Shown here piece after piece: positions 38,205-47,865 of a stretch of 64,000 nt of DNA; position 1 is the first letter of the stretch; each line of letters begins with the position of its first letter. The notes beneath the pieces are model-generated. The model ran no database searches. It had not been told where the DNA came from and saw nothing but the letters and a program-made list of their open reading frames with translations. The translations under genes were made by a program, and so were the position numbers. This stretch comes from Lactococcus ileimucosae. Lineage in GTDB: Bacteria; Bacillota; Bacilli; Lactobacillales; Streptococcaceae. The stretch is from contig NZ_CALPDE010000014.1 of NCBI RefSeq assembly GCF_943193185.1, positions 1 through 64,000 of the forward strand. The letters run 5' to 3'.

Positions 38205-39180
38205 TATTTTCTCTTTTCCTAATTGTTTCTCGTTCAACATAGCGTACAGGCAGTTGTAACTGCCGTGATTTTATTTCCTGCCCTAATGACAGTTTATAAA
38301 TTAATTTTGCTGCTTCATAGCCCATCTCATAAGCATCTTGGTGAATGGTCGATAAAGCCGGATACATGTACTGACTCATCAGAATATCATCGTAGCCAAT
38401 AATTTGTACATCTTCCGGAATACGCTTACCTAAATAGTGAAGTTCACGGATATAGGCCATCGCATGAATATCAGAGGGAGCAATGATACTGTCAAAATCA
38501 TTGTGCTTCAAAACCTGCCTGGCTTCTTTAAGAATTTCATCGAAATCATAACTCTGACTGTAAAAGGTTTCATAGTTTGTTTTTGTTTTTTTGAGGTAAG
38601 CAATGCTTGCTTTAAAACGATTATTAATGCTTTCTGCTGTTACAGGACCACTTATAACTGCGACATTTTTTGCACCAGCCTCAACAATCACACGCGCAGC
38701 AATCTTTCCTCCCGATAAATTATCTGAAAAAACGCCAAAATCACTTTTTTGACCTACTCGGTCAACAATCACTGTCGGAAGCTTAATTTCTGGAAATGCT
38801 TCTCGAAAATCATTAGTTGTAATCACACCTGCAGCATTGGTTTGCATAAGTACCTTGAGATAATCTTCCTCAAATTGGTTATCCTCACCAATGTTACCAA
38901 GCAGAACTCTATAGCCATGTTCTTTGAGGAATTTCTCAACGCCTTTTGCCAGCATTGGGAAAAATGGATTTGAAATATCTGGTAAAAGCAAGCCCACAAT
39001 TTGGCTATGTTTTGTCTTCAACGATCTGGCTGAAAGATTGGGTACAAAATTAAGCTTGGTTATGGCTGCCTCAATCTTTTCTTGCGCTTCTTGACTGACA
39101 TAACCATTTTGCGAAATATAACGCGAAACTGTAGATTTAGATACTCCTGCTTCTTCAGCAACTTGTTTTATTGTAACCAT
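38197..39180 (-). CDS. rbsR: LacI-family ribose operon repressor RbsR
   Basis: 327-residue LacI/GalR regulator. The HTH and hinge are TIKQVAEEAGVSKSTVSRYIS (residues 3-23) and LNFVPNLSARSLK (about 46-58), followed by a sugar-binding core. The ATG at 39180 follows GGAG by eight bases. It is the first gene of the rbs operon and is transcribed with it, so autoregulation through the palindrome at 39202-39215 is likely. Confidence 0.93.
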   Translation of the reverse strand: MVTIKQVAEEAGVSKSTVSRYISQNGYVSQEAQEKIEAAITKLNFVPNLSARSLKTKHSQIVGLLLPDISNPFFPMLAKGVEKFLKEHGYRVLLGNIGEDNQFEEDYLKVLMQTNAAGVITTNDFREAFPEIKLPTVIVDRVGQKSDFGVFSDNLSGGKIAARVIVEAGAKNVAVISGPVTAESINNRFKASIAYLKKTKTNYETFYSQSYDFDEILKEARQVLKHNDFDSIIAPSDIHAMAYIRELHYLGKRIPEDVQIIGYDDILMSQYMYPALSTIHQDAYEMGYEAAKLIYKLSLGQEIKSRQLQLPVRYVERETIRKRENNE

Positions 39181-39201
39181 GATTTCCACTCCAACTAATT
39201 A

Positions 39202-39254
39202 TGGTACCGTTCCCATTTTGTTATTATTGTACACGTTTACATTCCCTTTGTCAA
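39202..39254 (-). promoter_or_regulatory. rbs promoter with cre site and RbsR operator
   Basis: Minus-strand promoter TTGACA (39254-39249), 17 bases, TACAAT (39231-39226). TGTACACGTTTACA at 39228-39241 matches the CcpA cre consensus with one mismatch and covers the spacer and -10. TGGTACCGTTCCCA (39202-39215), an imperfect palindrome with a central CG and TGG/CCA ends, lies after the start site and is a plausible RbsR operator. Confidence 0.7.
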
Positions 39255-39513
39255 GAGGAAACTGCAATTTTTTTATGTGATATATATCATAAAGATTATC
39301 GTTTTTAGTTATAAAGAGGATCTTTAGGCATTGATATTAGTCTACAGCTCTCAAAAAACTATTGAAGGTGTTGCTGAATAGCGGCACATCGCCTGTTTTC
39401 TCTAGAGCTCCTCCTGTATTTCAGAATAATATGCTAATGTTAGAGATGAAGGAAAGCACTTGGTGAGCTTAGGCTGTTTAGATTAACACCTCTGTCATAA
39501 TCTTTTCTCCTTG
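39255..39513. other. Intergenic region between rbsR promoter and the inositol cluster
   Basis: No convincing gene. A Shine-Dalgarno-like AAGGAG followed by a six-codon ORF on the minus strand at about 39486-39506 is probably chance or decay. No clear terminator for the inositol cluster was found. Confidence 0.3.
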
Positions 39514-40533
39514 CTAAAGTTTGACAATTTGGTGATATTTTGCGGACAGCTGACAGGCTCTAGCTATTTTGGAGGCTGCAAGGCCGTCTTCAACTTCTGC
39601 TGCTAGAGTATGAGGTTTTCCAGCTCTAACCGCATGAATAAAGGCTTGCAATTCCGCCCTAAAAGCTTCAGTAAAACGTTCCGAGAAAGATTGCATGCAA
39701 GGTCTAACGATTCCTTTATCGGTAAATAGTGTTGTATAGTAGGGAGCAGCTTCCTGCCCGACACGAATCCAGCCCTTGCTTCCCATGATTTCAAACTCGA
39801 CATGATTTCCATGAGCTGCGGTACGTCCTGCTACCAAAGTGGCAACCATATCGTGAGCAAAGCGAAGGTTAGCTACCCCTGTTTCAAATTCGCCAATCTC
39901 TTGCAATTCGGGTACTGCAAGGGAATTTCCCACTGCATAGACCTCAACTGGTTCTTTGCCCACAATCCAGCGAACCAAGTCAATATCATGAATGCCTATA
40001 TCCAAAAATATGCCACCGGAGTCGTTAGCGGCAGCGTATTTTACAAAGCTTTTTAAGTTTTTGAAAGGATCAATGCCGTAACCACGTATATAGAGAATGT
40101 CGCCCAGTTCACCTGCCTTTACCATCCGTTTTGCTTCCTGATAAGACGGGTCAAAGCGTCGCATAAAACCGAGCTGGAAAATTTGTTCAGGTCGTGACCT
40201 GATAGTGGCAGCCATCTGTTCAATTTCCCTTATATCAATTCCCATAGGTTTCTCACAAAAAACATTCAAGCCATGCGCCATAGCGTAAATGGTCATCTCT
40301 GGATGAAAAGCAGTCGGAGACGCGATAATAATCGCATCTAGATTCTCCTGATTAATCATCATCTGCCAGTCTTTATAAGCTTTCGCACCAAAACGGGAGT
40401 GTGCTGAATCCAACTGTTCATCATCCAAAGCAAAAGCTGCTTTTAATCTGACCTCAGGCATACTTGCTATATGCTCTGCATGGCACATACCTAAACGCCC
40501 CAGACCAATGATTGCGATATTAATTGTTGACAT
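39514..40533 (-). CDS. Gfo/Idh/MocA-family dehydrogenase, second inositol-type dehydrogenase
   Basis: 339-residue NAD(P)-dependent oxidoreductase with Rossmann motif GLGRLGMCHAEHIA near residue 10, the catalytic-type EKP motif (VFCEKPMG near residue 95), and DIGIHDIDLVRWI near residue 177 (His and Asp of the active site). The start at 40533 follows GAGGTGG; the upstream in-frame ATG lies in poorly conserved sequence. It is the last gene of the inositol cluster. Probably acts on an inositol isomer such as scyllo-inositol, but exact specificity cannot be read. Confidence 0.85.
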   Translation of the reverse strand: MSTINIAIIGLGRLGMCHAEHIASMPEVRLKAAFALDDEQLDSAHSRFGAKAYKDWQMMINQENLDAIIIASPTAFHPEMTIYAMAHGLNVFCEKPMGIDIREIEQMAATIRSRPEQIFQLGFMRRFDPSYQEAKRMVKAGELGDILYIRGYGIDPFKNLKSFVKYAAANDSGGIFLDIGIHDIDLVRWIVGKEPVEVYAVGNSLAVPELQEIGEFETGVANLRFAHDMVATLVAGRTAAHGNHVEFEIMGSKGWIRVGQEAAPYYTTLFTDKGIVRPCMQSFSERFTEAFRAELQAFIHAVRAGKPHTLAAEVEDGLAASKIARACQLSAKYHQIVKL

Positions 40534-40605
40534 TATCCACCTCTTTTGCGAATTTTTTGTAGAAAAGAATACATAGCTCATCATGTATTTCAATAGTCTC
40601 TTGAT

Positions 40606-41598
40606 TTATGGAGTGTTTAGGGCTACAGTCGAACCAATCTGGTAAGACTTTTGGGCTGCCTGAGCGATTTTAATAGCCATAATACCGTCTTCCATGGTAC
40701 AAACTACAGGAGTTTTATCAAGGATCGATTTTGCAAAATAGGCCAGCTCTGTCTCGTAAGACTTCAAGTAACGTTCCAAGAAAAAATGCTGAGGTTTCTC
40801 AGATACCACACCTGTCTTGGAAGAAAATACAGTATTCCTTTCCAGATGATTGCTATTTTGCAACATTCCTTTAGAACCAAAAACTTCAAGGCGCTGATCA
40901 TAGCCATAGACAGCTTGACGACTATTGTCAATTACTCCGATAGCGCCATTTTCAAAGGTTAAAGTTATGACAGCTGTATCCACGTCACCGTATGTTGTGA
41001 GAGTAGAATCCACCAGGGCAGTTGCCTGCACAAAGACTGATTTAACTTCTCCAAACATATAGCGCGCCATATCAAAGTCGTGAATCGTCATATCCATAAA
41101 GAGACCACCTGATTTTTCTATATACTCAAGTGGAGGCATACCTGGATCACGGGAGGTAATTTTAAGAATTTGTGGCTCACCGATTTCACTGATACGCGAC
41201 TTTATAGCCAAGAAATCGTCATCGAAGCGCCGATTAAATCCTGTTTGTAGTATGATACCTGCCCTTTTCACTGCTTCATAAGCTTCTAGAATTTCCTTCA
41301 TGCTAGAGCCTAGAGGTTTTTCGCAAAAAACATGTTTACCCGCTTCAGCTGCTGCCCTGATCTGTGCAGGATGAAAGGAGGTAGGTGTCCCAATCAAAAC
41401 TGCATCCACATCTGGATTAGCGAGTACCTCCGTGTAGTCGAAAACAAAAGGAATTTCTGGGTATTCTCTTTCAAAGTCATCTGGTTTAAGGATATCGCAA
41501 ACCATGACAACATTGTAATAAGGGGAGGCGATCAGATTTTTCATGTGGACACGCCCGATGCGACCATAAGAGATGATAGCGATATTTACTTTTTTCAT
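40606..41598 (-). CDS. iolG: Inositol 2-dehydrogenase (IolG-like)
   Basis: 330-residue Gfo/Idh/MocA enzyme oxidising myo-inositol to scyllo-inosose with NAD. It has Rossmann SYGRIGRVHMKNL near residue 10, CEKPLG near residue 92 and DMTIHDFDMARYMFGE near residue 168. It is followed by the second dehydrogenase after 72 bases and preceded by iolD, so it fits the first pathway step. Which of the two paralogues is the main enzyme is uncertain. Confidence 0.85.
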   Translation of the reverse strand: MKKVNIAIISYGRIGRVHMKNLIASPYYNVVMVCDILKPDDFEREYPEIPFVFDYTEVLANPDVDAVLIGTPTSFHPAQIRAAAEAGKHVFCEKPLGSSMKEILEAYEAVKRAGIILQTGFNRRFDDDFLAIKSRISEIGEPQILKITSRDPGMPPLEYIEKSGGLFMDMTIHDFDMARYMFGEVKSVFVQATALVDSTLTTYGDVDTAVITLTFENGAIGVIDNSRQAVYGYDQRLEVFGSKGMLQNSNHLERNTVFSSKTGVVSEKPQHFFLERYLKSYETELAYFAKSILDKTPVVCTMEDGIMAIKIAQAAQKSYQIGSTVALNTP

Positions 41599-41644
41599 CT
41601 GGATAAATTCTCTTTCTTTTTATATAGAAACACTTGCCTATAAA

Positions 41645-43561
41645 CTAGTAAAGGCGAGCTTTTTTGCGTTCCTTGGCGCGCAGGTCGGAGATTTTTTGAA
41701 CATGAGGGTTATGAGAGTATTCTGAATACCCCACATTCCACCAAGAGCCTTCATTGTCGCTCGACATGGTTTTTGGCAAAACCTTGATGTCAAGTAAGGT
41801 GGAAACTCTCTGTTCCTTGCTGTCCTCAAGCGCTGCCTTAAGTTCCTCTAAGCTACGAATACGATAGGTTTTTGCTCCGTATCCTGCTGCAACTGCAGCA
41901 TAATCGATATTCATAATTTGCTTGTCATGTGTGAGTCGCTCTGTTCCTTGGGAAATCAGTCCATGCTCCATTTGCAGGTTATTGATCGAGCCAAAACCAC
42001 CGTTATCAAAAAGCAGAATATTGATTTTTTTGTCATACTGTAGAGCTGTTACCAATTCGCTATGGAGCATGAGAAAGGAACCATCCCCCACCAGAGCGTA
42101 GCTTTCAGCTTCAGGATTTGCCAACTTAACCCCTAAACTCCCCGCAATTTCATAACCCATCGTTGAGTAGCCATATTCTAAGTGATTCGTATTCTCGCCC
42201 TTGGACCACCAAAGTCTCTGAAACTCTGCTGGTAAAGAACCTGCTGCAGTTACGATAGTGGCCTTATCATCGACAAAGTCATTAATGGTCAAGAAGACTT
42301 CTGTCTGGGTCAACTTTGTTTCAAGAACTTGACTGTACTTTTCTAGGTAGTCCTGTGAGAAATGTCCTGCTATTTCTGGTTCAAAGAAAGTGTTGCTAAA
42401 ATGTAATTTTCCCAAGCGCTCTCGTTCAAGCTGCCACTCATATTTCCACTTGAAAATATCATCGCCCCATGCTGTTTCATAGCCCGCGAGCAAGGCTTGC
42501 AGTTGTGTTAAAGCTGTTCTAGCATCGGCAACAATCTGAAGCGCATCAAATTTGTAAGCTTGATAACGATTGACATTAATGTTAATAAATTTAGCTTTAG
42601 CAAAGTCATAAATGGTTTTTGAGGCTATCAAAAAATCAGAATAATGAGTACCTACACCAATAATTAAGTCTGCCTGCATCACGGCTTTATTAGCCGCTGA
42701 TGTCCCCAAGACTCCCGTCCCTCCCAAATTATACCTGTAATCTGACAGCAGTGTAGACTGACCGGCATGAGTCATAACCAAGGGAATACGGTGGTCATCA
42801 GCCAGAGATTTAAGAACTTCTTGCGCCCCAGAGTACTTAGCGCCGCCCCCTACAATAATAACAGGCTTTTGTGCTGCTTGAATCAAGCGTACTGCTTCTT
42901 CTAACTCACGCTCAACAGCAGAACGACGATCCAGATAATGGACCCGCTTATCAAAGAAAGTGACGGGATAGTCATAAACCATCCCTTCCACATCTTGAGG
43001 CAAACTGATTGTTACAGGTCCTGCGTTATCCCAAGAAGTCAGAACCTCAAAACCACGAATCAACGCACTCATCAACTGCTCTGGTCTTTCGATTTTATCC
43101 CAGTATTTTGAAACTGGTTTGAAAGCATCATTGGTCGTAATGCCGATAGATAAAGGATTTTCAAATTGCTGCAAGACAGGATCAGGCTGTCTTGTTGACC
43201 AAACGTCTGCCGGCAACAATAGAACGGGTAAATTGTTAGCATAGGCTGTAGCTGCTGCAGTAATCATATTGGCAGAACCTGGGCCTGACGAGGCAGAAAC
43301 AGCATAAATTTTACGACGAAGCTTCTGTTTTGCAAAAGCAATTGCTGCAAGAGCCATGCCTTGCTCATTTTTACCGCTATAAGACTTAAGATGCCCTGGG
43401 TTTTGTTCCATGGCTTCACCTAGCCCCAAAACAATCCCGTGACCATAAATATGAAAGAGTCCTTCAACAAAGGGTTCTTCCTTACCGTCAATGGAGATAT
43501 ACTGTTGATTGAGAAACTTGATCAAAGCTTGTGCGGTCGTTAATCGGAGGGTTTCACTCAT
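41645..43561 (-). CDS. iolD: 3D-(3,5/4)-trihydroxycyclohexane-1,2-dione hydrolase (IolD)
   Basis: 638-residue thiamine-diphosphate enzyme opening the ring to 5-deoxy-glucuronate. N-terminal LTTAQALIKFLNQQYISIDG and EGLFHIYGHGIVLGLGEAM are typical, and the ThDP-binding motif GDGSFLMLHSELVTALQYDKKINILLFDN starts near residue 500. The start at 43561 overlaps the preceding EIIB gene by eight bases (ATGAGTGA), with AGGAG 11 bases upstream. Full length for the family. Confidence 0.92.
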   Translation of the reverse strand: MSETLRLTTAQALIKFLNQQYISIDGKEEPFVEGLFHIYGHGIVLGLGEAMEQNPGHLKSYSGKNEQGMALAAIAFAKQKLRRKIYAVSASSGPGSANMITAAATAYANNLPVLLLPADVWSTRQPDPVLQQFENPLSIGITTNDAFKPVSKYWDKIERPEQLMSALIRGFEVLTSWDNAGPVTISLPQDVEGMVYDYPVTFFDKRVHYLDRRSAVERELEEAVRLIQAAQKPVIIVGGGAKYSGAQEVLKSLADDHRIPLVMTHAGQSTLLSDYRYNLGGTGVLGTSAANKAVMQADLIIGVGTHYSDFLIASKTIYDFAKAKFININVNRYQAYKFDALQIVADARTALTQLQALLAGYETAWGDDIFKWKYEWQLERERLGKLHFSNTFFEPEIAGHFSQDYLEKYSQVLETKLTQTEVFLTINDFVDDKATIVTAAGSLPAEFQRLWWSKGENTNHLEYGYSTMGYEIAGSLGVKLANPEAESYALVGDGSFLMLHSELVTALQYDKKINILLFDNGGFGSINNLQMEHGLISQGTERLTHDKQIMNIDYAAVAAGYGAKTYRIRSLEELKAALEDSKEQRVSTLLDIKVLPKTMSSDNEGSWWNVGYSEYSHNPHVQKISDLRAKERKKARLY

Positions 43562-43895
43562 TTTGAAAAAGGCTCCTGTCTTCATTTTTAACTGCCTCAT
43601 GCAAGATATGAGGGACATTCATGTATTGGAAATCCTGATCAGAAATCATTTTGATTTGGGTATGCTTAGCATATTGATGAATCAGTTTCCCAATTGTTTC
43701 CTTATAACGACGGACTTGTGGTGTAAACAACAAGATATCGTATTCCTTTTTCGACAGTTTTTCCTCTACTGATGGCAGTGCTGCATAGTCGATATCAATA
43801 TTTACTTTTTCCCTTTCAATTTCTTGTGCGAGCTTGTAAAGGAGAGAACTGGCAGTAATTCCCGTTTCACAGATAACTAATAATGATTTATTCAT
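43554..43895 (-). CDS. Orphan PTS EIIB (lactose/cellobiose type) in the inositol cluster
   Basis: 113-residue protein resembling lactose/cellobiose PTS EIIB: SLLVICETGITASSLLYKLA with the phospho-accepting Cys9, and LLFTPQVRRY near residue 62 (compare LLGPQVRY). No EIIA or EIIC is nearby. It overlaps iolD by eight bases, so it is co-translated with an inositol enzyme. Could be a regulatory phosphocarrier or a relic of a lost transporter. The start at 43895 follows AAGGAAAGAG. Confidence 0.8.
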   Translation of the reverse strand: MNKSLLVICETGITASSLLYKLAQEIEREKVNIDIDYAALPSVEEKLSKKEYDILLFTPQVRRYKETIGKLIHQYAKHTQIKMISDQDFQYMNVPHILHEAVKNEDRSLFQNE

Positions 43896-44033
43896 AATCT
43901 CTTTCCTTACGCATTTTGTTATGCTATTTTTCGAAGATGCCCGCTTGTCTAAAAGTCTGATGGTTTTCATCAGTTTTTTGGAAAAACGCACATCTTACTC
44001 ATGGAATGGCAAGTTTTGTTCTAAGGTCAGTTT

Positions 44034-45641
44034 TTATCCAATGCCCCAAGGTGAGAAAAAAGCATAAGTGATAAGGACAACACCAATAACCAAAGCACCG
44101 ACCCACTTGCCGTGTTTCCATGCTTCCATATCCACCTTGGCAGAACTGAAGCTGTCCAAGATAAATTCACCTTCACCTTTAACTTTAGGAAGGACCCACA
44201 TCAAGAAAGCTTCTACAAAGAAAAGGAGTGAGAGAATGTAGAGGAAATTGATTTGTGAGAAGAAAAACGTCGCAATTCCGTACATGATGATGTGTACAGC
44301 AAAGACAATTTTGGCTGTATACGCAGTGGCACGCTTAGACCAGAAAGCAAAGAGGATGAGAATCAACAATGGAATATTATAAATACCGTTGAATTTCTGA
44401 ATGAAAGTATAGAGACCATCTGGAGCATAGGTAATAAATGGCGCCACCGAGATACAGAGAACTCCAGCCACAACTGTTGTGATTTTACCACTACGCGCGA
44501 CTTGGACATCTGTTGCTTTTTTATTGAAAACTCCTTTATAAAAATCTAAGGAGGCCAGAGTGACAAGCGAATTCAAGGCACCGGCAAATGAGGAGAGGAC
44601 TGAACCTAGAAGGATAGCTCCATAAACACCAAAGAGAGCTTTGGGCAAGAGTTCCACCAGCATATGTGGATAAGAAGAATCCGGATGCGAGAGAAATTGA
44701 TTGCCAAACATATGACGCGCGATAACCCCAGGAAAAACCAAGAAAAGTGCACCGAATATTTTGTATACCCCCAAAATCATTGTCCCTTTTTGTGCCTCTT
44801 TAAGTGATTTTGCTGCGAAGGCTTTTTGAACAATCATTTGGTTTGTACACCAGAAGTACAAGTTGTTAAATAACATACCTGTAAATAGTGTAGGCCAAGG
44901 GACATGTTGCGAGTCAATCGCACCAATTGAATTTAGAAGACCATTAAAAGGAGTATCGTAAACAATAAATTCAATCCCTCTTAGGAAAGAACCCTCTCCC
45001 ACAAACATGAGCCCCAAAATGGGGACGGCCAATCCCCCTATCAAGAAACCGACAGAGTAAAGTGTATCAGAATGGGCAGTCAGAGCTAAACCGCCCATCA
45101 AGAGATAGGCAATGGCGACAAGGCCAACGATGATGCAGATGGCGACAACCGCAACGATGGTTGGCACACCAAACATTAGGTCCACGTGGAAAATTTCATT
45201 AAATACAAGAGCTCCAGAGTACAAAAGTACCGGCAAAAATGAAGCCACATAGGTGAAAATAAACATCCCAGAAATAGTCCGCTTGATTGTAGTGTCATAT
45301 CGCATTTCTAAAAAGTCAGGAATGGTATCAATACCGTACTTGAAATAACGCGGTAGAAAAATCAAACCCAGAGCTACAATGGCAATGGCTGAAGTAACCT
45401 CCCAAGCCATAACTTGCATTCCCGTCACGTAGGACTGACCATTCAGCCCTACCAACTGATCAGTAGAAAGATTGGTTAGGATAATCGCACCGGCCACATT
45501 GACAGCGCCCAAGGAGCGCCCACCCATAAAATATCCTTCTGAGGTTTCGATATTGACTTCTTTTCTGGACTTTCGATAAGAATAAATCCAGATGGCTGCC
45601 ACAATCACAATGAAGCTGCCAACTGTCCAAGCTACATTCAT
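44034..45641 (-). CDS. Sodium:solute symporter, probable myo-inositol transporter
   Basis: 535-residue SSS-family permease with about 13-14 hydrophobic segments; SSS-like EGYFMGGRSLGAVNVAGAIILTNLSTDQLVGLNGQ at residues 35-70 and characteristic central GGLALTAHSDTLYS. AAGGAG precedes the ATG. The location between iolE and iolD implies inositol as substrate, replacing the MFS IolT used by many Firmicutes. Specificity is inference. Confidence 0.85.
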   Translation of the reverse strand: MNVAWTVGSFIVIVAAIWIYSYRKSRKEVNIETSEGYFMGGRSLGAVNVAGAIILTNLSTDQLVGLNGQSYVTGMQVMAWEVTSAIAIVALGLIFLPRYFKYGIDTIPDFLEMRYDTTIKRTISGMFIFTYVASFLPVLLYSGALVFNEIFHVDLMFGVPTIVAVVAICIIVGLVAIAYLLMGGLALTAHSDTLYSVGFLIGGLAVPILGLMFVGEGSFLRGIEFIVYDTPFNGLLNSIGAIDSQHVPWPTLFTGMLFNNLYFWCTNQMIVQKAFAAKSLKEAQKGTMILGVYKIFGALFLVFPGVIARHMFGNQFLSHPDSSYPHMLVELLPKALFGVYGAILLGSVLSSFAGALNSLVTLASLDFYKGVFNKKATDVQVARSGKITTVVAGVLCISVAPFITYAPDGLYTFIQKFNGIYNIPLLILILFAFWSKRATAYTAKIVFAVHIIMYGIATFFFSQINFLYILSLLFFVEAFLMWVLPKVKGEGEFILDSFSSAKVDMEAWKHGKWVGALVIGVVLITYAFFSPWGIG

Positions 45642-45782
45642 TTAAAACTCCTTACTTAATGACTTTTGAAAGCATAACTTAAAATGCCTCGTTTATATTG
45701 CTGTTCTTTTTAAAATCATTTGTCTTAACTTTTCTTAAGACGGACAACTTTGCTGCCCCTGTCCTTGCGAACACGGAAAATT

Positions 45783-46664
45783 CTAAAGACCAGTAACTTG
45801 GTTCATGTATTCACGGGCCATTTGAGCATAAAGAAAGGGATTGGCTTGGGTGGGGTCTTGCTCAGCTTCAACCATAATCCATCCTTGATAATCGCTGGTG
45901 TGGATAGCATGCCAAATAGGTTCAAAGTCAATCATGCCATCTCCAGGCACTGTAAAGACGCCATCTTTAACACCTTGAAGAAAAGAGGAGTGCTTTAACT
46001 TTACGCTATTCATACGGTCTTCGCGTATATCTTTAAAGTGAATGTGCTTGATTCGGTTGGCGTATTTATTGTAAATATAAAGTGGATCTTCACCTGAGAA
46101 GACCAAGTGACCTGTGTCAAACAAAAGCGATACTTTATCCGGATGGGTATAGTCCATGAGACGTTCGATTTCTGCAGTCGTTTGGACACAAGTCCCCATG
46201 TGATGATGGAAGACAATTTCCATACCTCTCTCGTGAGCCATACTTCCTAATTTTTCTAAACCTGCCGTCACGAGATGCCATTCCTCTTCCGAAAACGTAG
46301 GTTTCTCGTCATATATGGGTTTGTCTAAGCATTGGATAGAATGTCCCTGTTCCGAAACAACGATAACTTTCGAGCCCATGGCATGTAAGAAATCAAGTTT
46401 AAGTTTGAAAGCCTTTGCCGTTTCTTCAAAAGGTTTGGTGGTCAAAAAAGCTGAAAACCAGCCAGAAGCAATAGACATGCCTCGAGGTTCCAAGTGAGAA
46501 TGTAGCTCAACTGGATTTTTAGGATATTTATTTCCTATTTCTGTTCCTGTAAAGCCTGCCAAGGCCATTTCCGAAAGAGCTTGTTGGAAGGTGTTTTCTG
46601 CGCCTAATTCAGGTAGGTCATCATTTGTCCAACCAATGGGACAAATTCCGAGAGTGATGGTCAT
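45783..46664 (-). CDS. iolE: Myo-inosose-2 dehydratase (IolE)
   Basis: 293-residue TIM-barrel sugar-isomerase-fold enzyme dehydrating scyllo-inosose. GICPIGWTNDDLPELG at residues 6-21 is the family signature; HHHMGTCVQT near residue 151 and LFDTGHLVFSGEDP near residue 178 hold metal-site residues. GAGGAGG stands eight bases upstream. A GTCTTAA/TTAAGAC hairpin (45722-45740) lies between it and the symporter gene. Confidence 0.93.
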   Translation of the reverse strand: MTITLGICPIGWTNDDLPELGAENTFQQALSEMALAGFTGTEIGNKYPKNPVELHSHLEPRGMSIASGWFSAFLTTKPFEETAKAFKLKLDFLHAMGSKVIVVSEQGHSIQCLDKPIYDEKPTFSEEEWHLVTAGLEKLGSMAHERGMEIVFHHHMGTCVQTTAEIERLMDYTHPDKVSLLFDTGHLVFSGEDPLYIYNKYANRIKHIHFKDIREDRMNSVKLKHSSFLQGVKDGVFTVPGDGMIDFEPIWHAIHTSDYQGWIMVEAEQDPTQANPFLYAQMAREYMNQVTGL

Positions 46665-46894
46665 TGAGAATCCTCCTCTTTAAAAGGTACGTCTAACTGC
46701 TTGAAAGTGATGAAAAGTAAGAGATGAAGTTTTTTTCAAAACTGCTGAAAACCAGTAAGAAATCATAAAAGCAAAAGATAAATTCACTCGACCAGTAGAC
46801 ACTTTTTCACTTCCTTTACAGGTATTCAATGTGATTGACTTGCTCCTCGAAATAGAGAGAAGCTGATAAGGTTTACGGTAAAAAATAGGCTAAA

Positions 46895-47854
46895 TTAGTC
46901 TTGCGCTGCAATTAATGCTTTGATTTCCTCAAGAGTGGGCATAGCCTCAGACGAAGAGTGCTTACTAACCACAATGGCTGCGGCGGCTGCACCATATTTA
47001 AGAGCAGTTTTTATGCTTTCCCCTTTTCGGAGAGCCGTGATAAAGGCTGCTGCATAAGAATCACCAGCCCCAAAAGTTTTCATTACTTTTGCCTTGTACG
47101 CTTTGCCATTGGTAATATTACCGTTTTTTTCATAGGCAAATGAGCCGTCAACGCCATGCTTTATCACAATCAACTCTGGACGGTATTTGAAAAGCTCACT
47201 CACAGTAGCTTGATTTTCTCCTTCTCGCTTGTTTTCTAACACGTCAAACTCATCACGAGTACCAATCAAAATGTCTGATTGTTGGGCGACAAGTTGATAA
47301 TAAATAGCCGTTTCTTCACTAGAATGCCACGTGTATTCTCTGTAATCCAACTCCAAGATAACGGGAATCCCATTTTTTCGAGCCAGCAAAAGCGCTTTTA
47401 AAATCGCCTCACGGGAAGGACTTTGTGCAAGCCCCGTCCCTGAAATTAAAAGATAATGAGTTTGCTTGATATAGTCCTCAAAAATTTCTTCAGGACTCAG
47501 GTACAAATCCGCTACGCCTTGCCGATACATGAGAATACTGGATTCTGAAGGACTTAGGATTTCGGTGAAAGCAAGACCAGACTTGTGTCCTTCCTTGTCA
47601 AACACAACCCCGCTCGTATCCACATCTTTCTCTCTCAAATAGTTCATGATAAAGCGACCGTGTTGATCGTCAGAAAGCTTGCCGATAAAGCCTGTTTTAA
47701 GTCCCATTTTTCTGGCACCGATGACGATATTTGCAGGAGAACCACCCACGTATTTTTTGAAAGTTTTTGTTTTCTCCATCGGTTGATGAAGTTCAACAGC
47801 ATTCAAATCAATTGCTGCACGTCCAACAGCGATAATATCAAATTTCTTTTTCAT
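46895..47854 (-). CDS. iolC: 5-dehydro-2-deoxygluconokinase (IolC)
   Basis: 319-residue PfkB kinase phosphorylating 5-dehydro-2-deoxygluconate. IAVGRAAIDLNAVEL near residue 9, GGSPANIVIGARKMGL near residue 38 and GAGDSYAAAFI near residue 264 are characteristic. It lies 11 bases after iolB. The next 230 bases before iolE hold no gene. Confidence 0.93.
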   Translation of the reverse strand: MKKKFDIIAVGRAAIDLNAVELHQPMEKTKTFKKYVGGSPANIVIGARKMGLKTGFIGKLSDDQHGRFIMNYLREKDVDTSGVVFDKEGHKSGLAFTEILSPSESSILMYRQGVADLYLSPEEIFEDYIKQTHYLLISGTGLAQSPSREAILKALLLARKNGIPVILELDYREYTWHSSEETAIYYQLVAQQSDILIGTRDEFDVLENKREGENQATVSELFKYRPELIVIKHGVDGSFAYEKNGNITNGKAYKAKVMKTFGAGDSYAAAFITALRKGESIKTALKYGAAAAAIVVSKHSSSEAMPTLEEIKALIAAQD

Positions 47855-47865
47855 GTCTTTTCCTT

